Below are positions 32,683 through 41,749 of a DNA stretch of 64,000 bases, one piece after another. The translations under genes and the position numbers were made by a program. Numbering within the stretch: the stretch's first letter is position 1; each line of letters opens with the position of its first letter. This stretch comes from Streptomyces albus subsp. albus (lineage in GTDB: Bacteria > Actinomycetota > Actinomycetes > Streptomycetales > Streptomycetaceae): assembly GCF_000725885.1 (NCBI RefSeq), contig NZ_JODR01000018.1, positions 62,001-126,000 of the forward strand. The letters run 5' to 3'. The notes under the pieces are model-generated. The model ran no database searches and was not told the DNA's origin. It saw only the letters and a program-made list of their open reading frames with translations.

Positions 32683-34743
32683 ATGCCGGAACTCAACCGC
32701 CGCAGGTTCCTCCAGATCGCCGGCGCCACCGCCGCCTTCACCGCGCTCAGCGCCAGCATCCAGCGCGCCGCCGCCATCCCCGCCGCCCGCCGCTCCGGCA
32801 CCATCGAGGACGTCGAGCACATCGTCGTACTGATGCAGGAGAACCGTTCGTTCGACCACTACTTCGGCACCCTGCGCGGCGTACGCGGCTTCGGCGACCC
32901 GCGCCCCATGGCACCGGCCGGCAAGAAGACGGTCTGGCACCAGTCGGACGGCACCAAGGACCTGCTGCCCTACCGCCCGGACGCCGACAACCTGGGCATG
33001 CGCTTCATCGCGGGCCTCAACCACGACTGGGCCGGCGGGCACCAGGCGTGGCACGAGGGCCGCTACGACCAGTGGATACCGGCCAAGGGGCCCGGCACCA
33101 TGGCATATCTGACCCGCGAGGACATCCCCTTCCACTACGCGCTGGCCGACGCCTTCACCATCTGCGACGCCTACCACTGCTCGATGATCGGCGCCACCGA
33201 CCCCAACCGCTACTACATGTGGACCGGCCACGCCGGCAACGACGGCGAGGGCGGCGGCCCCGTCCTCGGCAACGAGGAGGCCGGCTACGGGTGGACGACC
33301 TACCCGGAGCGGCTGGAGGAGGCGGGCATCTCCTGGAAGATCTACCAGGACATCGGCGACGGCCTCGACGAGGACGGCGGCTGGGGCTGGATCGAGGACG
33401 CCTACCGGGGCAACTACGGCGACAACTCCCTGCTGTGGTTCACCCGCTACCAGAACGCCGAACCCGGCGACCCCCTGTACGACAAGGCCCGTACCGGTAC
33501 CGACGCCAAGAAGGGCGACGGCTTCTTCGACATCCTCCGCTCCGACGTGACGAGCGGAAAGCTGCCGCAGATCTCCTGGATCGCCGCCCCCGAGGCGTTC
33601 AGCGAGCACCCCAACTTCCCCGCCAACTACGGTGCCTGGTACATCTCCCAGGTGCTGGACGCGCTCACCGCCGACCCCGCGGTGTGGGCCAGAACGGCGC
33701 TGTTCATCACCTACGACGAGAACGACGGCTACTTCGACCACGTCGTCCCGCCCTACCCGCCCGCCTCCGCCGCGCAGGGGCGCTCCACCGTCGACACCGA
33801 ACCCGATTCCTACCGTGGCGGCGTGCCCGGATACGCGCCCGGGCCCTACGGACTCGGCCAGCGCGTGCCCATGCTGGTCGTCTCGCCGTGGAGCACCGGC
33901 GGCTACGTGTGCTCCGAACTGTTCGACCACACCTCCCTCCTGCGCTTCATGGAGCGCCGCTTCGGAGTGCGCGAACCCCACATCTCGCCCTGGCGGCGCG
34001 CGATCTGCGGCGATCTGACCTCCGCGTTCGACTTCTCGCTCCGGGACACCACCCCGGCAGCCCTGCCGGACACCGACGGCTACCGGCCGCCGGACAACGA
34101 GCGGCACGACAGCTACGTGCCCAAGCCGCCGGCCACCCCGGTGCTGCCCAAACAGGAGAAGGGCTCACGGCCCACCCGTCCGCTGCGGTACGCGCCGCTG
34201 GTGGACGGCGCGCAGCAGACCGCCGAGGGCAGGTTCACGCTGACCTTCGGCGGCGGCCCGCACGCCGGCGCCTGCTTCCTGGTCACCTCGGCCAACCGCG
34301 ACGACGGCCCCTGGACGTACACCGCCGAGGCGGGCAAGACGCTCTCCGACACCTGGAACACCGCCTACTCCGGCGGCTCCTACGATCTGACCGCGCACGG
34401 CCCCGCGGGCTTCCTGCGCACCTTCCGCGGCCCCGGCCGCACGGCGGGCCCCGAGGTGACCGCGAGGCACCTGCCGGACAGCGACGGCATCGAACTGACG
34501 CTGACCAACGCCGGGAAGAGCGACTGCTCTTTGCAGATCACCAACGCCTACGGCGGCACCACCGAGACCCACCGCATACCGGCGGGCGCCCGTCTGGTCC
34601 GTACGGTGAACTTGCGCGGCACCGAGCACTGGTACGACCTGACCGTCACCTGCGACACCGACCGGTCCTGGCTGCGCCGGCTCGCCGGGCACGTGGAGAC
34701 CGGCCGCCCGGGTGTCAGCGACCCGGCGACGCTCACCACCTGA
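32683..34743 (+). CDS. Tat-exported phospholipase C (phosphocholine-specific type)
   Basis: A 686-residue secreted enzyme that hydrolyses phospholipids such as phosphatidylcholine. ATG at 32683 starts a Tat signal (NRRRFLQIAGATAAFTALSA). The phosphoesterase domain begins with IEDVEHIVVLMQENRSFDHYFGTLRGVRGF, the classical PLC motif with the metal-binding Glu-Asn, and continues through TICDAYHCSMIGATDPNRYYMWTG, ISWIAAPEAFSEHP and FITYDENDGYFDHVVPP. Residues about 510-686 hold the two C-terminal DUF756 beta domains. The length is normal for the family. A single gene, often controlled by phosphate in related bacteria; no pho box was identified here. Confidence 0.93.
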   Translation: MPELNRRRFLQIAGATAAFTALSASIQRAAAIPAARRSGTIEDVEHIVVLMQENRSFDHYFGTLRGVRGFGDPRPMAPAGKKTVWHQSDGTKDLLPYRPDADNLGMRFIAGLNHDWAGGHQAWHEGRYDQWIPAKGPGTMAYLTREDIPFHYALADAFTICDAYHCSMIGATDPNRYYMWTGHAGNDGEGGGPVLGNEEAGYGWTTYPERLEEAGISWKIYQDIGDGLDEDGGWGWIEDAYRGNYGDNSLLWFTRYQNAEPGDPLYDKARTGTDAKKGDGFFDILRSDVTSGKLPQISWIAAPEAFSEHPNFPANYGAWYISQVLDALTADPAVWARTALFITYDENDGYFDHVVPPYPPASAAQGRSTVDTEPDSYRGGVPGYAPGPYGLGQRVPMLVVSPWSTGGYVCSELFDHTSLLRFMERRFGVREPHISPWRRAICGDLTSAFDFSLRDTTPAALPDTDGYRPPDNERHDSYVPKPPATPVLPKQEKGSRPTRPLRYAPLVDGAQQTAEGRFTLTFGGGPHAGACFLVTSANRDDGPWTYTAEAGKTLSDTWNTAYSGGSYDLTAHGPAGFLRTFRGPGRTAGPEVTARHLPDSDGIELTLTNAGKSDCSLQITNAYGGTTETHRIPAGARLVRTVNLRGTEHWYDLTVTCDTDRSWLRRLAGHVETGRPGVSDPATLTT

Positions 34744-34963
34744 CCGGCCCCCGGCCCCGGGGCCTCGCCCCCCCTCCGAGGGGCCCTCCCCAGGCGGCCG
34801 GGCACCCGATCGGCGGGGCGCGGGGTGACGCCCACGGGTGCTTCTCGCCCCGCCTCGCGCCCCGGCCCCCGCCGCCGGGTACCGCTCCGGCGTGCGGGCG
34901 GCCCGGCGTACGGACCTCACGGCCCGCGCCGGACCGGTGCCGGGAGCGCGCGGAGGGAACACG

Positions 34964-35887
34964 GTGGACCTGGACGCTGTCACCGACGAGCTGTACGGGC
35001 TGCCGCCCGAGGACTTCACCGCCGTACGCGACCGGCGGGCACAGGAGGCACGGAAGTCGGGCGACCGGGAACTGTCCGGGCGCATCCGCCGGCTGCGCCG
35101 CCCGACCCTCGCCGCCTGGGCCTGCAACCTGCTGGTCCGCGACCGGCCCGAGGAGACGCGGCTGCTGCTGGAACTGGGCGAGGAGCTGCGCCGGGCGCAC
35201 CGCGACCTGGACGGCGCACAACTGCGGCAGCTCTCCGCCGAACAGCACCGCATCACCGCGCGGCTCGCCCGGGAAGCGGCGGACCTGACAGCCCGTGCCG
35301 GGCACAGGATCGGCGACGATGCCCAGCGCGAGGTCACCGAGACGCTGCACGCGGTGCTGGCCGACCCCCGGGCCGCCGGCGAATGGGCCGCCGGCCGGCT
35401 GGACAGACCACTGCCCGCACCCGTCGGCTTCGCCCCGGACACGGCCGCCCCGGCGCCGTCCCGCCGCCCGAAGGCCACCCGTACGGAGAAACCCGCGCAA
35501 CGCCCCGCCGCCGAGGCGCCCGCGCGCGACCGCGGCGGCGCAGAGCGCGCCCGGCGCGAACAGCACAAGGAGGCGGACCGCGCCCGCGAACGGGCCCGCG
35601 CAGCCGAGCGCGAACTGCGCGCCCGCGAGAAGGACCACGAGACCGCGGAGACGGAGGCCCACCGCGCGGACACACGCCGTCAGGAGACCGAGGAAGAGGT
35701 GGCGCGGCTGACGGAACAGCTCGACCAGGCCCGCGCCCAACAACGACAGGCCCGCACCGAGGCGCGGGGCGCCCACGACCGGCTCCGCCGCGCCGAGCGC
35801 GCCCTCACCGAGGCCCGGCAGCAGGCCGGGCGCGCCGCGGGCCGTGCCGAGGACGCCGGGGACGGCAAGCCGCGCAGCCGGGAGTGA
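34964..35887 (+). CDS. Hypothetical coiled-coil protein
   Basis: A 307-residue protein without recognised family. GTG at 34964 follows GGAGGGAAC. Residues 1-145 are mainly helical with VTDELYGLPPEDFTAVRDRRAQEAR, LRRPTLAAWACNLLVRDRP and LRQLSAEQHRITARLAREA. Residues about 160-200 are a Pro/Lys linker. From about 200 to 297 there is an Ala/Arg/Glu-rich coiled coil (RARERARAAERELRAREKDH, ARLTEQLDQARAQQRQAR). No signal or membrane segment is present. Similar proteins of unknown function are common in Streptomyces. Confidence 0.75.
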   Translation: MDLDAVTDELYGLPPEDFTAVRDRRAQEARKSGDRELSGRIRRLRRPTLAAWACNLLVRDRPEETRLLLELGEELRRAHRDLDGAQLRQLSAEQHRITARLAREAADLTARAGHRIGDDAQREVTETLHAVLADPRAAGEWAAGRLDRPLPAPVGFAPDTAAPAPSRRPKATRTEKPAQRPAAEAPARDRGGAERARREQHKEADRARERARAAERELRAREKDHETAETEAHRADTRRQETEEEVARLTEQLDQARAQQRQARTEARGAHDRLRRAERALTEARQQAGRAAGRAEDAGDGKPRSRE

Positions 35888-36299
35888 TGCGAAGGGCCCG
35901 GCTGTGTGCCGGGCAGTTCCACGGGAACCGTCGGTGGGGTCCGCGCCGAGGTGCGGGGGAGCCACGGCCGGTTGCGCCGTGCCGAGCATGCCGCGGTTCG
36001 TGCCGGGGTGCCGGGGGCGGCACGCCGCGCGGCCGGAGGCGATGCGGAGGGTCCGGTCACGGCACGGCCGCGACGCGTGTGCCGGGCGGGGTTCCCGCAC
36101 GGGCGCCGAGGGGCACGCGGACGGCCTGCCCCCGGCGTGTTCTTGCGCCGTACCCGGGCCGGGCCGGTACCGACGCGCCGGCCGCGTACGGGCCCGGCTG
36201 TTCGGGCGTTCACCCTCGCGGGCGGACCCTGTCACGCGGGCAGGGCATCACAAGCGGAAAGCCGATCATCACCACCGCAGCGTGGCGATGCTGTCCCCC
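35888..36299. other. Gene-poor 412-bp stretch
   Basis: No convincing coding frame, RNA gene or long palindrome was found between the coiled-coil gene and the GNAT gene. Open frames here have the uniform Arg/Gly/Pro composition of non-coding GC-rich DNA. Confidence 0.5.
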
Positions 36300-37154
36300 A
36301 TGACGAGGACCGACCGGCAACTGACCCGACCCGCCTGCGACAAGGCACTGTTGAGCGACTGGGACGCGCAGGTGGGCGCCGCGGGACCCGGCGTCCGCGG
36401 CGACTTCCACGCCTCCCCCGGCGCGCTGGCGCTGGACTGCACGGGGCGGGTGGCCACCAAGTTCGTTGCGGGACAGGCCGGGATCGTCCTCGTCCCCGAC
36501 CCCGCCTCCCTCGGCGCGCTGCCCGAACGCGGCTGGGAGCACTTGCTGGCCACCCAGCGCGCCCGGGCCGCCGCGCTGGGCCTGCCCCTGGACTGGGAAC
36601 TGGACGAGCGATTCCCCGACCGGCTGCCGAACCGGCTGGCCGCCGCGGGATTCCGGGAACGCCGCCCGGTCACCGTGCTGCTGGGCAGCGCCGGGCACGC
36701 CGCCGCCGGCCGGGGCGACGACCTGCCGCCGGGCATCCGGGTCCAGGCGGACAGCACCGACTACGCCGCGGTGCGGGACCTGGCCCGGACGGTGCGCGGC
36801 GGCGACTGGTCGTGGCTGCCGGACGCCCTCGCGCACTGGGTCCGTGACGACCGCGCCCCCTGCACCGTCGTCACGGCACGCACCCCGCGCGGCCGGCTGG
36901 TCGCCGCGGCGTGGGTCCGCTTCCACCCCGGTACGCCCTTCGCTTCCCTGTGGGGCGGGGCCACCGCCCCCGCGTGGCGGGGGCGGGGCCTCTACCGGGC
37001 GCTCGTCCGGCTCCGCGCCGCTCTCGCCGCCGACCGCGGGCACCGCCTGCTGTACACGGAGGCGCTGGGCTCAAGCCGGCCGGTGCTGTGCCGCGGCGGG
37101 TTCGGCCCGGTACGCGTCCTCGTCCCGTACCGCTACTGCCCACCGGGACGGTGA
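36300..37154 (+). CDS. GNAT family N-acetyltransferase
   Basis: A 284-residue protein with a GNAT domain in the C-terminal half: VVTARTPRGRLVAAAWVRFHP, SLWGGATAPAWRGRGLYRALVRLRAALAADRG (the acetyl-CoA loop R-G-x-G-L) and LLYTEALGSSRPVLCRGGFGPVRVL. The N-terminal half (ATKFVAGQAGIVLVPDP, WEHLLATQRARAAALGLPLDWELDERFPDRL) may be a degenerate second GNAT fold. ATG at 36288 is a possible alternative start; both lack a clear ribosome site. It converges on the PLP decarboxylase operon, so functional linkage is possible but not shown. Confidence 0.83.
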   Translation: MTRTDRQLTRPACDKALLSDWDAQVGAAGPGVRGDFHASPGALALDCTGRVATKFVAGQAGIVLVPDPASLGALPERGWEHLLATQRARAAALGLPLDWELDERFPDRLPNRLAAAGFRERRPVTVLLGSAGHAAAGRGDDLPPGIRVQADSTDYAAVRDLARTVRGGDWSWLPDALAHWVRDDRAPCTVVTARTPRGRLVAAAWVRFHPGTPFASLWGGATAPAWRGRGLYRALVRLRAALAADRGHRLLYTEALGSSRPVLCRGGFGPVRVLVPYRYCPPGR

Positions 37155-38330
37155 GGGCACCGGCGGGTCCGACTGGCGCAGGGCGGCGCACAGTTCGTCC
37201 ACCGCCCGGCGCGTCACATGCGGCATGGCGATCAGCTGTGCGCGCCGGCCCTCCGCCGACAGCCGCCAGCGCCGGCACACCTCCTCCGGCGGCCGGTCGA
37301 AGGTGACGGCCAGCGCGTGCCGGTGCCGCCCGGGGTGCGCCCCCACGGCCGCCAGCGCCCCCACCGCGTACTCCGCGGTGTCCTGGCAGCGGTGCACCAG
37401 TGTGCGCAGCCCGCAGGTGCCCAGCTGGCGAAGCCTTTTCCACAGCAGTACGGCGGCCAGTCCGCTGCGGGAGCAGGCCAGCGTGTGGTCCCGCGCGCCC
37501 ACGTACTCGCCCACCGGGAAACTCGGCAGCAGCTCCCGCCGCGCCAGCACGATGCCGCACGGCACCGGCACGCCGAGGAACTTGTGGCCGCTGACCGAGA
37601 CGCTGTCCGCGCCGTCCCCCAGGCACCAGGCGGGCCGGGGCGTGCTGAAGGGCGCCACGATGCCGCCCAGCGCCGCGTCGGTGTGCACATAGCAGGGGCC
37701 CGCGGCGCCGGCCGCCTCGCGCAGCGGGGGCACGTCGTCGAAGGCCCCGCCCATCGTCGCCCCCGCGGTGGCCAGCAGCACCGCGCCGCGCGGCGGGCGT
37801 CCGGCGGCCTCGTCCTCGTGGCGCTGCGCGCGGCACAGCTTCGCCAGCGCCTCCGCGTCCATGGCACCGTCCGGCCCGCACTCCACGGTGACCAGCGGCA
37901 TCCGCAGCAGATCGGCGGCCTTGCGCACGCTGTAGTGGGCGGCCGAGGACGCGTAGACGGGCGCGTGCGGTAACCGGCGGCGGCCCACGTACAGCCCGAA
38001 GGTGATCCCTTCGCTGCCGCCGCTGGTCACATACCCGTAGGTGGTCTCCGGATCGCCCTGCGCCAGCGCGGTGAACCAGGCGGTGACCTCCCTCTCGAAG
38101 AGCTTCGTGTGCACCCCGGACGCGTCCTCGCTGTCGGGGTCACCGACGTTGTTGGCCAGCGCGGCCAGCAGATGACCGCTGTCGGAGTCGTCGAAGGCCA
38201 TGTTCCCGGGGAACCCCAGGAACCGTTCGCGGGCCTCCACCAGCCGGCGGGACACCTCCCGCAGCAGCAGGCCGGTCTCCTCGGCGGGACGGGGCTTGTG
38301 GCCGATGCTCAGATCGGAGTGCGACAGCAC
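37071..38330 (-). CDS. PLP-dependent decarboxylase, histidine-decarboxylase-like
   Basis: A 419-residue group II PLP decarboxylase close to PLP-type histidine and serine decarboxylases. GTG at 38330 has GGAAGAGGAAG upstream. Motifs are NNVGDPDSEDASGVHTKLFEREV, YGYVTSGGSEGITFGLYVGR, YASSAAHYSVRKAADLL (His stacks on PLP), LATAGATMGGAFDDV, YVHTDAALGG (Asp) and SVSGHKFLGVPVPCG, with the PLP Lys near residue 251. It should make an amine such as histamine; the real substrate is unproven. It is the last gene of a minus operon with an acyl-AMP ligase and an isoprenoid-synthase-like gene. Its last 84 bases overlap the end of the convergent GNAT gene. Confidence 0.87.
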   Translation of the reverse strand: MLSHSDLSIGHKPRPAEETGLLLREVSRRLVEARERFLGFPGNMAFDDSDSGHLLAALANNVGDPDSEDASGVHTKLFEREVTAWFTALAQGDPETTYGYVTSGGSEGITFGLYVGRRRLPHAPVYASSAAHYSVRKAADLLRMPLVTVECGPDGAMDAEALAKLCRAQRHEDEAAGRPPRGAVLLATAGATMGGAFDDVPPLREAAGAAGPCYVHTDAALGGIVAPFSTPRPAWCLGDGADSVSVSGHKFLGVPVPCGIVLARRELLPSFPVGEYVGARDHTLACSRSGLAAVLLWKRLRQLGTCGLRTLVHRCQDTAEYAVGALAAVGAHPGRHRHALAVTFDRPPEEVCRRWRLSAEGRRAQLIAMPHVTRRAVDELCAALRQSDPPVPSPSRWAVAVRDEDAYRAEPAAAQHRPA

Positions 38331-38392
38331 GTGCAACTTCCTCTTCCCCGCGCCGCGCGCGGGATACCGGATCAAGGGTCGGGTGCGGGGGG

Positions 38393-40081
38393 TCAGTGCG
38401 CGGTTCCGTGGGCGCCGGCCGGGCAGGAGAGGGCTTCGCGCAGCCGGTTCCTGGCCACCTTGCCCATGCCGTTGCGGGGCAGCCGGGGGACCGTGCCCAG
38501 GCACAGCGGCTGGTGCCAGTCGGGCACCTGCCGGCCGCTGAGGAAGTCCCGCACGTTCTCCAGTGACGGTGCCCTCCCCTGCGCCACGACCACGGCCCGC
38601 GGCACCTCGCCGTGCGCCGCGTCCGGGCAGCCGACCAGTACCGCGTCGTCGATGTCGGGGTGCTCCCGCAGCACGTTCTCCACGTCCACCACCGGGACCA
38701 TGAACCCGGCGGCGCTCAGCACCCGTTCGCTGCGCCGGCCCACCAGGCGCAGGCCGCCGCGCCCGTCGTCCCTGACCAGGTCCCCGGTGTCGAACCAGCC
38801 GTCGGTGTCGTCGGGGCACCAGGTCACCTGCCCGCGCGCCGGGTCGAGAACGGCCAGGCACACCCCCGGGCCGCGGACCGCCAGCTGGCTTGTGCCCGGC
38901 TCCGCCTCGCCGGCCTCCCGCAGACGCACCTCGACGCTCGGCCAGGGCCGCCCCACGCTGCGGGCCGCCCAGCCGTCCGGATCGTCGGGCGCGGTGCTCA
39001 GCGCCCCGCCCGTCTCCGTCATGCCCCAGGCGTTCCGCACCCGCACGCCCCAGCCCCGCTCGACGGCCTCCACCAGGTCGGCGGGCAGCGGCGAGCCGGT
39101 GCACACGACGGTCTCCAGCGAGGCCGCGGGCCGGCCGGGGGAGTGGTGCAGCAGCCGGCGCAGATCGGCGGGGCGGGTCAGCAGACAGTCCACCCGGTGC
39201 TGTGCCGCCAGCTCCACCAGCGCCGCAGGGTCCCAGCTGTCCAGGAACACCGTGGTGGAGCGGTGCACCAGCGGTTCGAGGACCGCGTGCCGGACACCGA
39301 CGAGGTTGGAGAGCGGCGCCGTGGTGGCGACCACCCCGCCGGCCGGCTCCCGCGAGGCGCAGTCCCGGGCCCCGGTCACGGCCGCGTACAGCGTGTTGCC
39401 GCTGTGCAGCACCCCCTTGGCGCGGCCGGTGGTGCCGGAGGTGAAGGCGATCAGCGCGGGTGCGTCCGGCGGAAGCGGCGTGGGAGGGTCCTCCCGGTCG
39501 CCGGGCGTCGCGGACAGCAGCGCGTGGTGGAAGTCGAGCGCGCCGCCGTCGCCGCCCGCCGCCGGGCCGTCGGTGCGGCCGTCGCCGTCCCGGGCGCCGA
39601 GCACGATCCGGTGGGCGAGCGAGGGCAGCCGTCCGCCGCACCGGGCCAGGGCACGGGCCGCGCCCGCGTCGCCGACCGCGCACACCGAGGCGCCGGTCGC
39701 CTCCAGCACCCGCTCCAGCTCGGCGGGGCTCTCGCCGTCCAGTACCGGCACCGTCACCGCGCCGGCCTCGATGCAGCCCAGGACGAAGGCGACGGTCTCC
39801 CAGCGGTCCGGCAACTGGTAGGCCACCACCTGGCCCGGCCGTACCCCGAGGGTGCGCAGCCCGCGGCTCACGCGCCGCGCCGCGCGGCCCAGTTCGCGGA
39901 ACGTCAGTGTGACGACGCTGCCGTCGAGGTGGCGGCGGCTGACCAGCGCGGTGCGGTCGGGCTCCTCGGCGGCGACGGTCCGCAGATCGTCGGCGAACGT
40001 CTCCTCGCGCCACCAGCCCTGGGCCCGGTACCGCCGCGCGGCGGCCTGCGGCGGACGGAGTCGGGCAACGACATCACGCAC
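38393..40081 (-). CDS. AMP-dependent acyl ligase/synthetase
   Basis: A 562-residue adenylate-forming enzyme. GTG at 40081 is preceded by GGGAGA. Conserved cores are FTSGTTGRAKGV (P-loop, residues about 215), NAWGMTETGG, WFDTGDLVRDDGRGGLRLVGR and the catalytic Lys in RNGMGKVARNRL near the C-terminus. The substrate pocket resembles benzoate- or short acyl-CoA ligases in arrangement, but its specificity cannot be read. No carrier-protein gene is nearby, so the product is an acyl-CoA or an acyl-AMP passed directly to an amine. The latter would fit the decarboxylase 62 bases downstream (inference). Confidence 0.9.
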   Translation of the reverse strand: MRDVVARLRPPQAAARRYRAQGWWREETFADDLRTVAAEEPDRTALVSRRHLDGSVVTLTFRELGRAARRVSRGLRTLGVRPGQVVAYQLPDRWETVAFVLGCIEAGAVTVPVLDGESPAELERVLEATGASVCAVGDAGAARALARCGGRLPSLAHRIVLGARDGDGRTDGPAAGGDGGALDFHHALLSATPGDREDPPTPLPPDAPALIAFTSGTTGRAKGVLHSGNTLYAAVTGARDCASREPAGGVVATTAPLSNLVGVRHAVLEPLVHRSTTVFLDSWDPAALVELAAQHRVDCLLTRPADLRRLLHHSPGRPAASLETVVCTGSPLPADLVEAVERGWGVRVRNAWGMTETGGALSTAPDDPDGWAARSVGRPWPSVEVRLREAGEAEPGTSQLAVRGPGVCLAVLDPARGQVTWCPDDTDGWFDTGDLVRDDGRGGLRLVGRRSERVLSAAGFMVPVVDVENVLREHPDIDDAVLVGCPDAAHGEVPRAVVVAQGRAPSLENVRDFLSGRQVPDWHQPLCLGTVPRLPRNGMGKVARNRLREALSCPAGAHGTAH

Positions 40082-40211
40082 AGATTGTCTCCCTGGTTCT
40101 CCTGCGGGGCCGGGACCGGACGTCCCGGCCGTACGGAGTGCGGCGTGCGAAGCGGCGCCGCACACGGAACGGCCGCCGTGGAGGGTGTGCCCTCCGCGGC
40201 GGCCGTGGCGG

Positions 40212-41123
40212 TCACGCGACGGAGTCGGTGAAGTAGTCCTCGGGGCGCGGCAGCCGGCGCTCGATCCAGCCGGCCACGGTGCGCTGTGGCGGGATGCGCA
40301 GCAACAGTCCGCGGGAGCCGGGCAGCGGGCCGAAGGCGACCGCCCACAGACCGGGCATCCACGCCCGGGGCGCGGTCCGCCAGCGGCGCGCCAACTCGCC
40401 CGTGAGCCGCCCCCATTCGGCGCCGAGCCGGTCGAAGGCCTCGTCCTTCCCGTGCAGGCGGACGTACTCGCGCAGGGTGTTGAACGTGCCCTCCTCGCAG
40501 TCCGCCCGGTAGGACCGCAGGTCGCTGGCGATCTCGCGCAGTGCCACCAGCGGGTCCAGCAGCCACAGCACCTTGTCGAGTTCGGCGGCGTGGCCCGTGT
40601 GCAGACACGTCACACACGTCAGCAGCCGCAGATCGGATGACCTCTTGTGGGTCAGCTCCCGCAGCCCGGCCTCGTCCAGCTCCACGGCCCCGGTGACCAC
40701 CCGGGTCTCCTCCTCGAAGTACTCCCGCAGCGCGGACAGCTGGGCCTCCACCCGCGGGGTGTCGAGGTCGTGGGCGGCCAGGACGGTGCGCATGCCGCGC
40801 AGCCACTCCGTCCCGGCGGGGCCCCCGCCGCGCTGCTCCGCCTCGTAGGCGAGGTCGGCGCGGTAGACGAGCCCTTCCAGGTGGAGCAGCAGCGGCAGCA
40901 TCCGCGCGATGACCTGCTGCTCACAGCCGAGCATGGAGCCCAGCCGGTGCACCTCGAACACCAGGGCGCTGGCTTTGAGTTTTTCGAGATAGGTGACCGA
41001 GGTGTGCGGCAGCGCGTCCTCGGGAAGGCGCCGGCACACCTCGCGCAGCTGCGCTTTCCACGGTGCTTCCTGTTCCTCGAAAGTCCGCCGTACGCCCGAG
41101 CCGCCCCGAATGACTGCGCTCAC
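40212..41123 (-). CDS. All-alpha protein with isoprenoid-synthase-like motifs
   Basis: A 303-residue, entirely helical protein. GTG at 41123 has AGGAGG six bases before it, the best site of the operon. Residues about 194-213 (SDLRSYRADCEEGTFNTL) resemble the NDxxSxxxE metal motif of class I terpene synthases. The usual first Asp-rich motif is not clear; LVYRADLAYEAEQ near residue 90 is the nearest candidate. I do not recognise a definite family. It could be a degenerate terpenoid synthase, a large-terpene-synthase relative, or an unrelated helical protein. It leads the operon with an acyl ligase and a decarboxylase. Confidence 0.6.
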   Translation of the reverse strand: MSAVIRGGSGVRRTFEEQEAPWKAQLREVCRRLPEDALPHTSVTYLEKLKASALVFEVHRLGSMLGCEQQVIARMLPLLLHLEGLVYRADLAYEAEQRGGGPAGTEWLRGMRTVLAAHDLDTPRVEAQLSALREYFEEETRVVTGAVELDEAGLRELTHKRSSDLRLLTCVTCLHTGHAAELDKVLWLLDPLVALREIASDLRSYRADCEEGTFNTLREYVRLHGKDEAFDRLGAEWGRLTGELARRWRTAPRAWMPGLWAVAFGPLPGSRGLLLRIPPQRTVAGWIERRLPRPEDYFTDSVA

Positions 41124-41473
41124 CCGACGCCTCCTGTCATGAACTGGGTCAGAGGAGAAACATGCTGCCGGACCGATCGGCCGACGTGAGGGGCCGTCAA
41201 ATGCTTTCACTCATACGGGAAAACGGCACCGCAGGCCGTCGGTCGCCGCCGAGGGACTGCGGGTGGCACCGCCGCGAGCCCGTTGCCGGGCGGGTCGGCG
41301 AACCGGCCGGCCGCCATCCTGCAGGCACGGCCCCGGCGTCACCGGGAAGTTGACCGTATCGAGGTAATTTCAACGCACTAAACCTTCGTACGAGTGAATC
41401 CGGCGGGTCGGGTCCGCCATGTCCCCTAGGCTTCGGTGCGCGTCTCACGTCACAGGAGAGGAAACGGATCGCG
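41124..41473. other. 350-bp divergent intergenic region with lower GC
   Basis: This region separates the isoprenoid-fold operon from the small-protein/ABC unit. It is visibly richer in A/T than its surroundings (for example GAGGTAATTTCAACGCACTA near 41360). It holds TTGACC at 41350 and TAGGCT near 41428 as weak promoter-like boxes. No long palindrome was found. Confidence 0.4.
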
Positions 41474-41740
41474 ATGCCTGTATTTCCTGCCTTTATGGCG
41501 GGTATTCTCACGGCCGTTCTCGCGAAGAAGGTGGCGAAGCCCGCTGTTCGCAGCGTGGTGAAAACGTCATTGAAACTCGCTGCCGACACCCGGCGGGCTG
41601 CTCACGAACTCAATGACGAACTCCGCGACATCACCGCGGAGGCCGGAGCCGAGCTTTTCCTCGACGAAATGGCCGAGCCGGAGGGCAAGGAGCACAAGAC
41701 CGTGCCCAAGAGCCGGTCCGCCGCCGCCAAGTCCCGCTGA
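41474..41740 (+). CDS. Small one-TM protein 1, PacL/DUF1490/DUF5132-like architecture
   Basis: An 88-residue protein with start ATG after AGGAGAGG. Residues 3-16 (VFPAFMAGILTAVL) form a short hydrophobic segment with small residues. It is followed by a basic stretch KKVAKPAVRSVVKTSLKLAADTRRAA, an amphipathic acidic helix ELNDELRDITAEAGAELF and a Lys/Ala/Ser tail. This layout resembles the PacL-type (DUF1490) and DUF5132 small proteins found beside metal P-type ATPases; the His-rich tail of PacL is absent. It lies ten bases before the ABC exporter. A close paralog lies at 44695. The codon usage has more A/T at third positions than neighbours. Confidence 0.75.
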   Translation: MPVFPAFMAGILTAVLAKKVAKPAVRSVVKTSLKLAADTRRAAHELNDELRDITAEAGAELFLDEMAEPEGKEHKTVPKSRSAAAKSR

Positions 41741-41749
41741 CCGGAGCCG

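Noticed and set aside
35888..36299. Several long open frames in the gap before the GNAT gene
   Set aside because: All are Arg/Gly/Pro-rich with no start site support or conserved motif.
38331..40013. Upstream extension of the decarboxylase frame across the acyl ligase gene
   Set aside because: Only the part from GTG 38330 matches the decarboxylase; the rest is a shadow frame of the ligase without motifs.
41162..41353. 63-codon plus-strand frame before the small-protein gene
   Set aside because: No ribosome site, no motif, and background composition; treated as intergenic.
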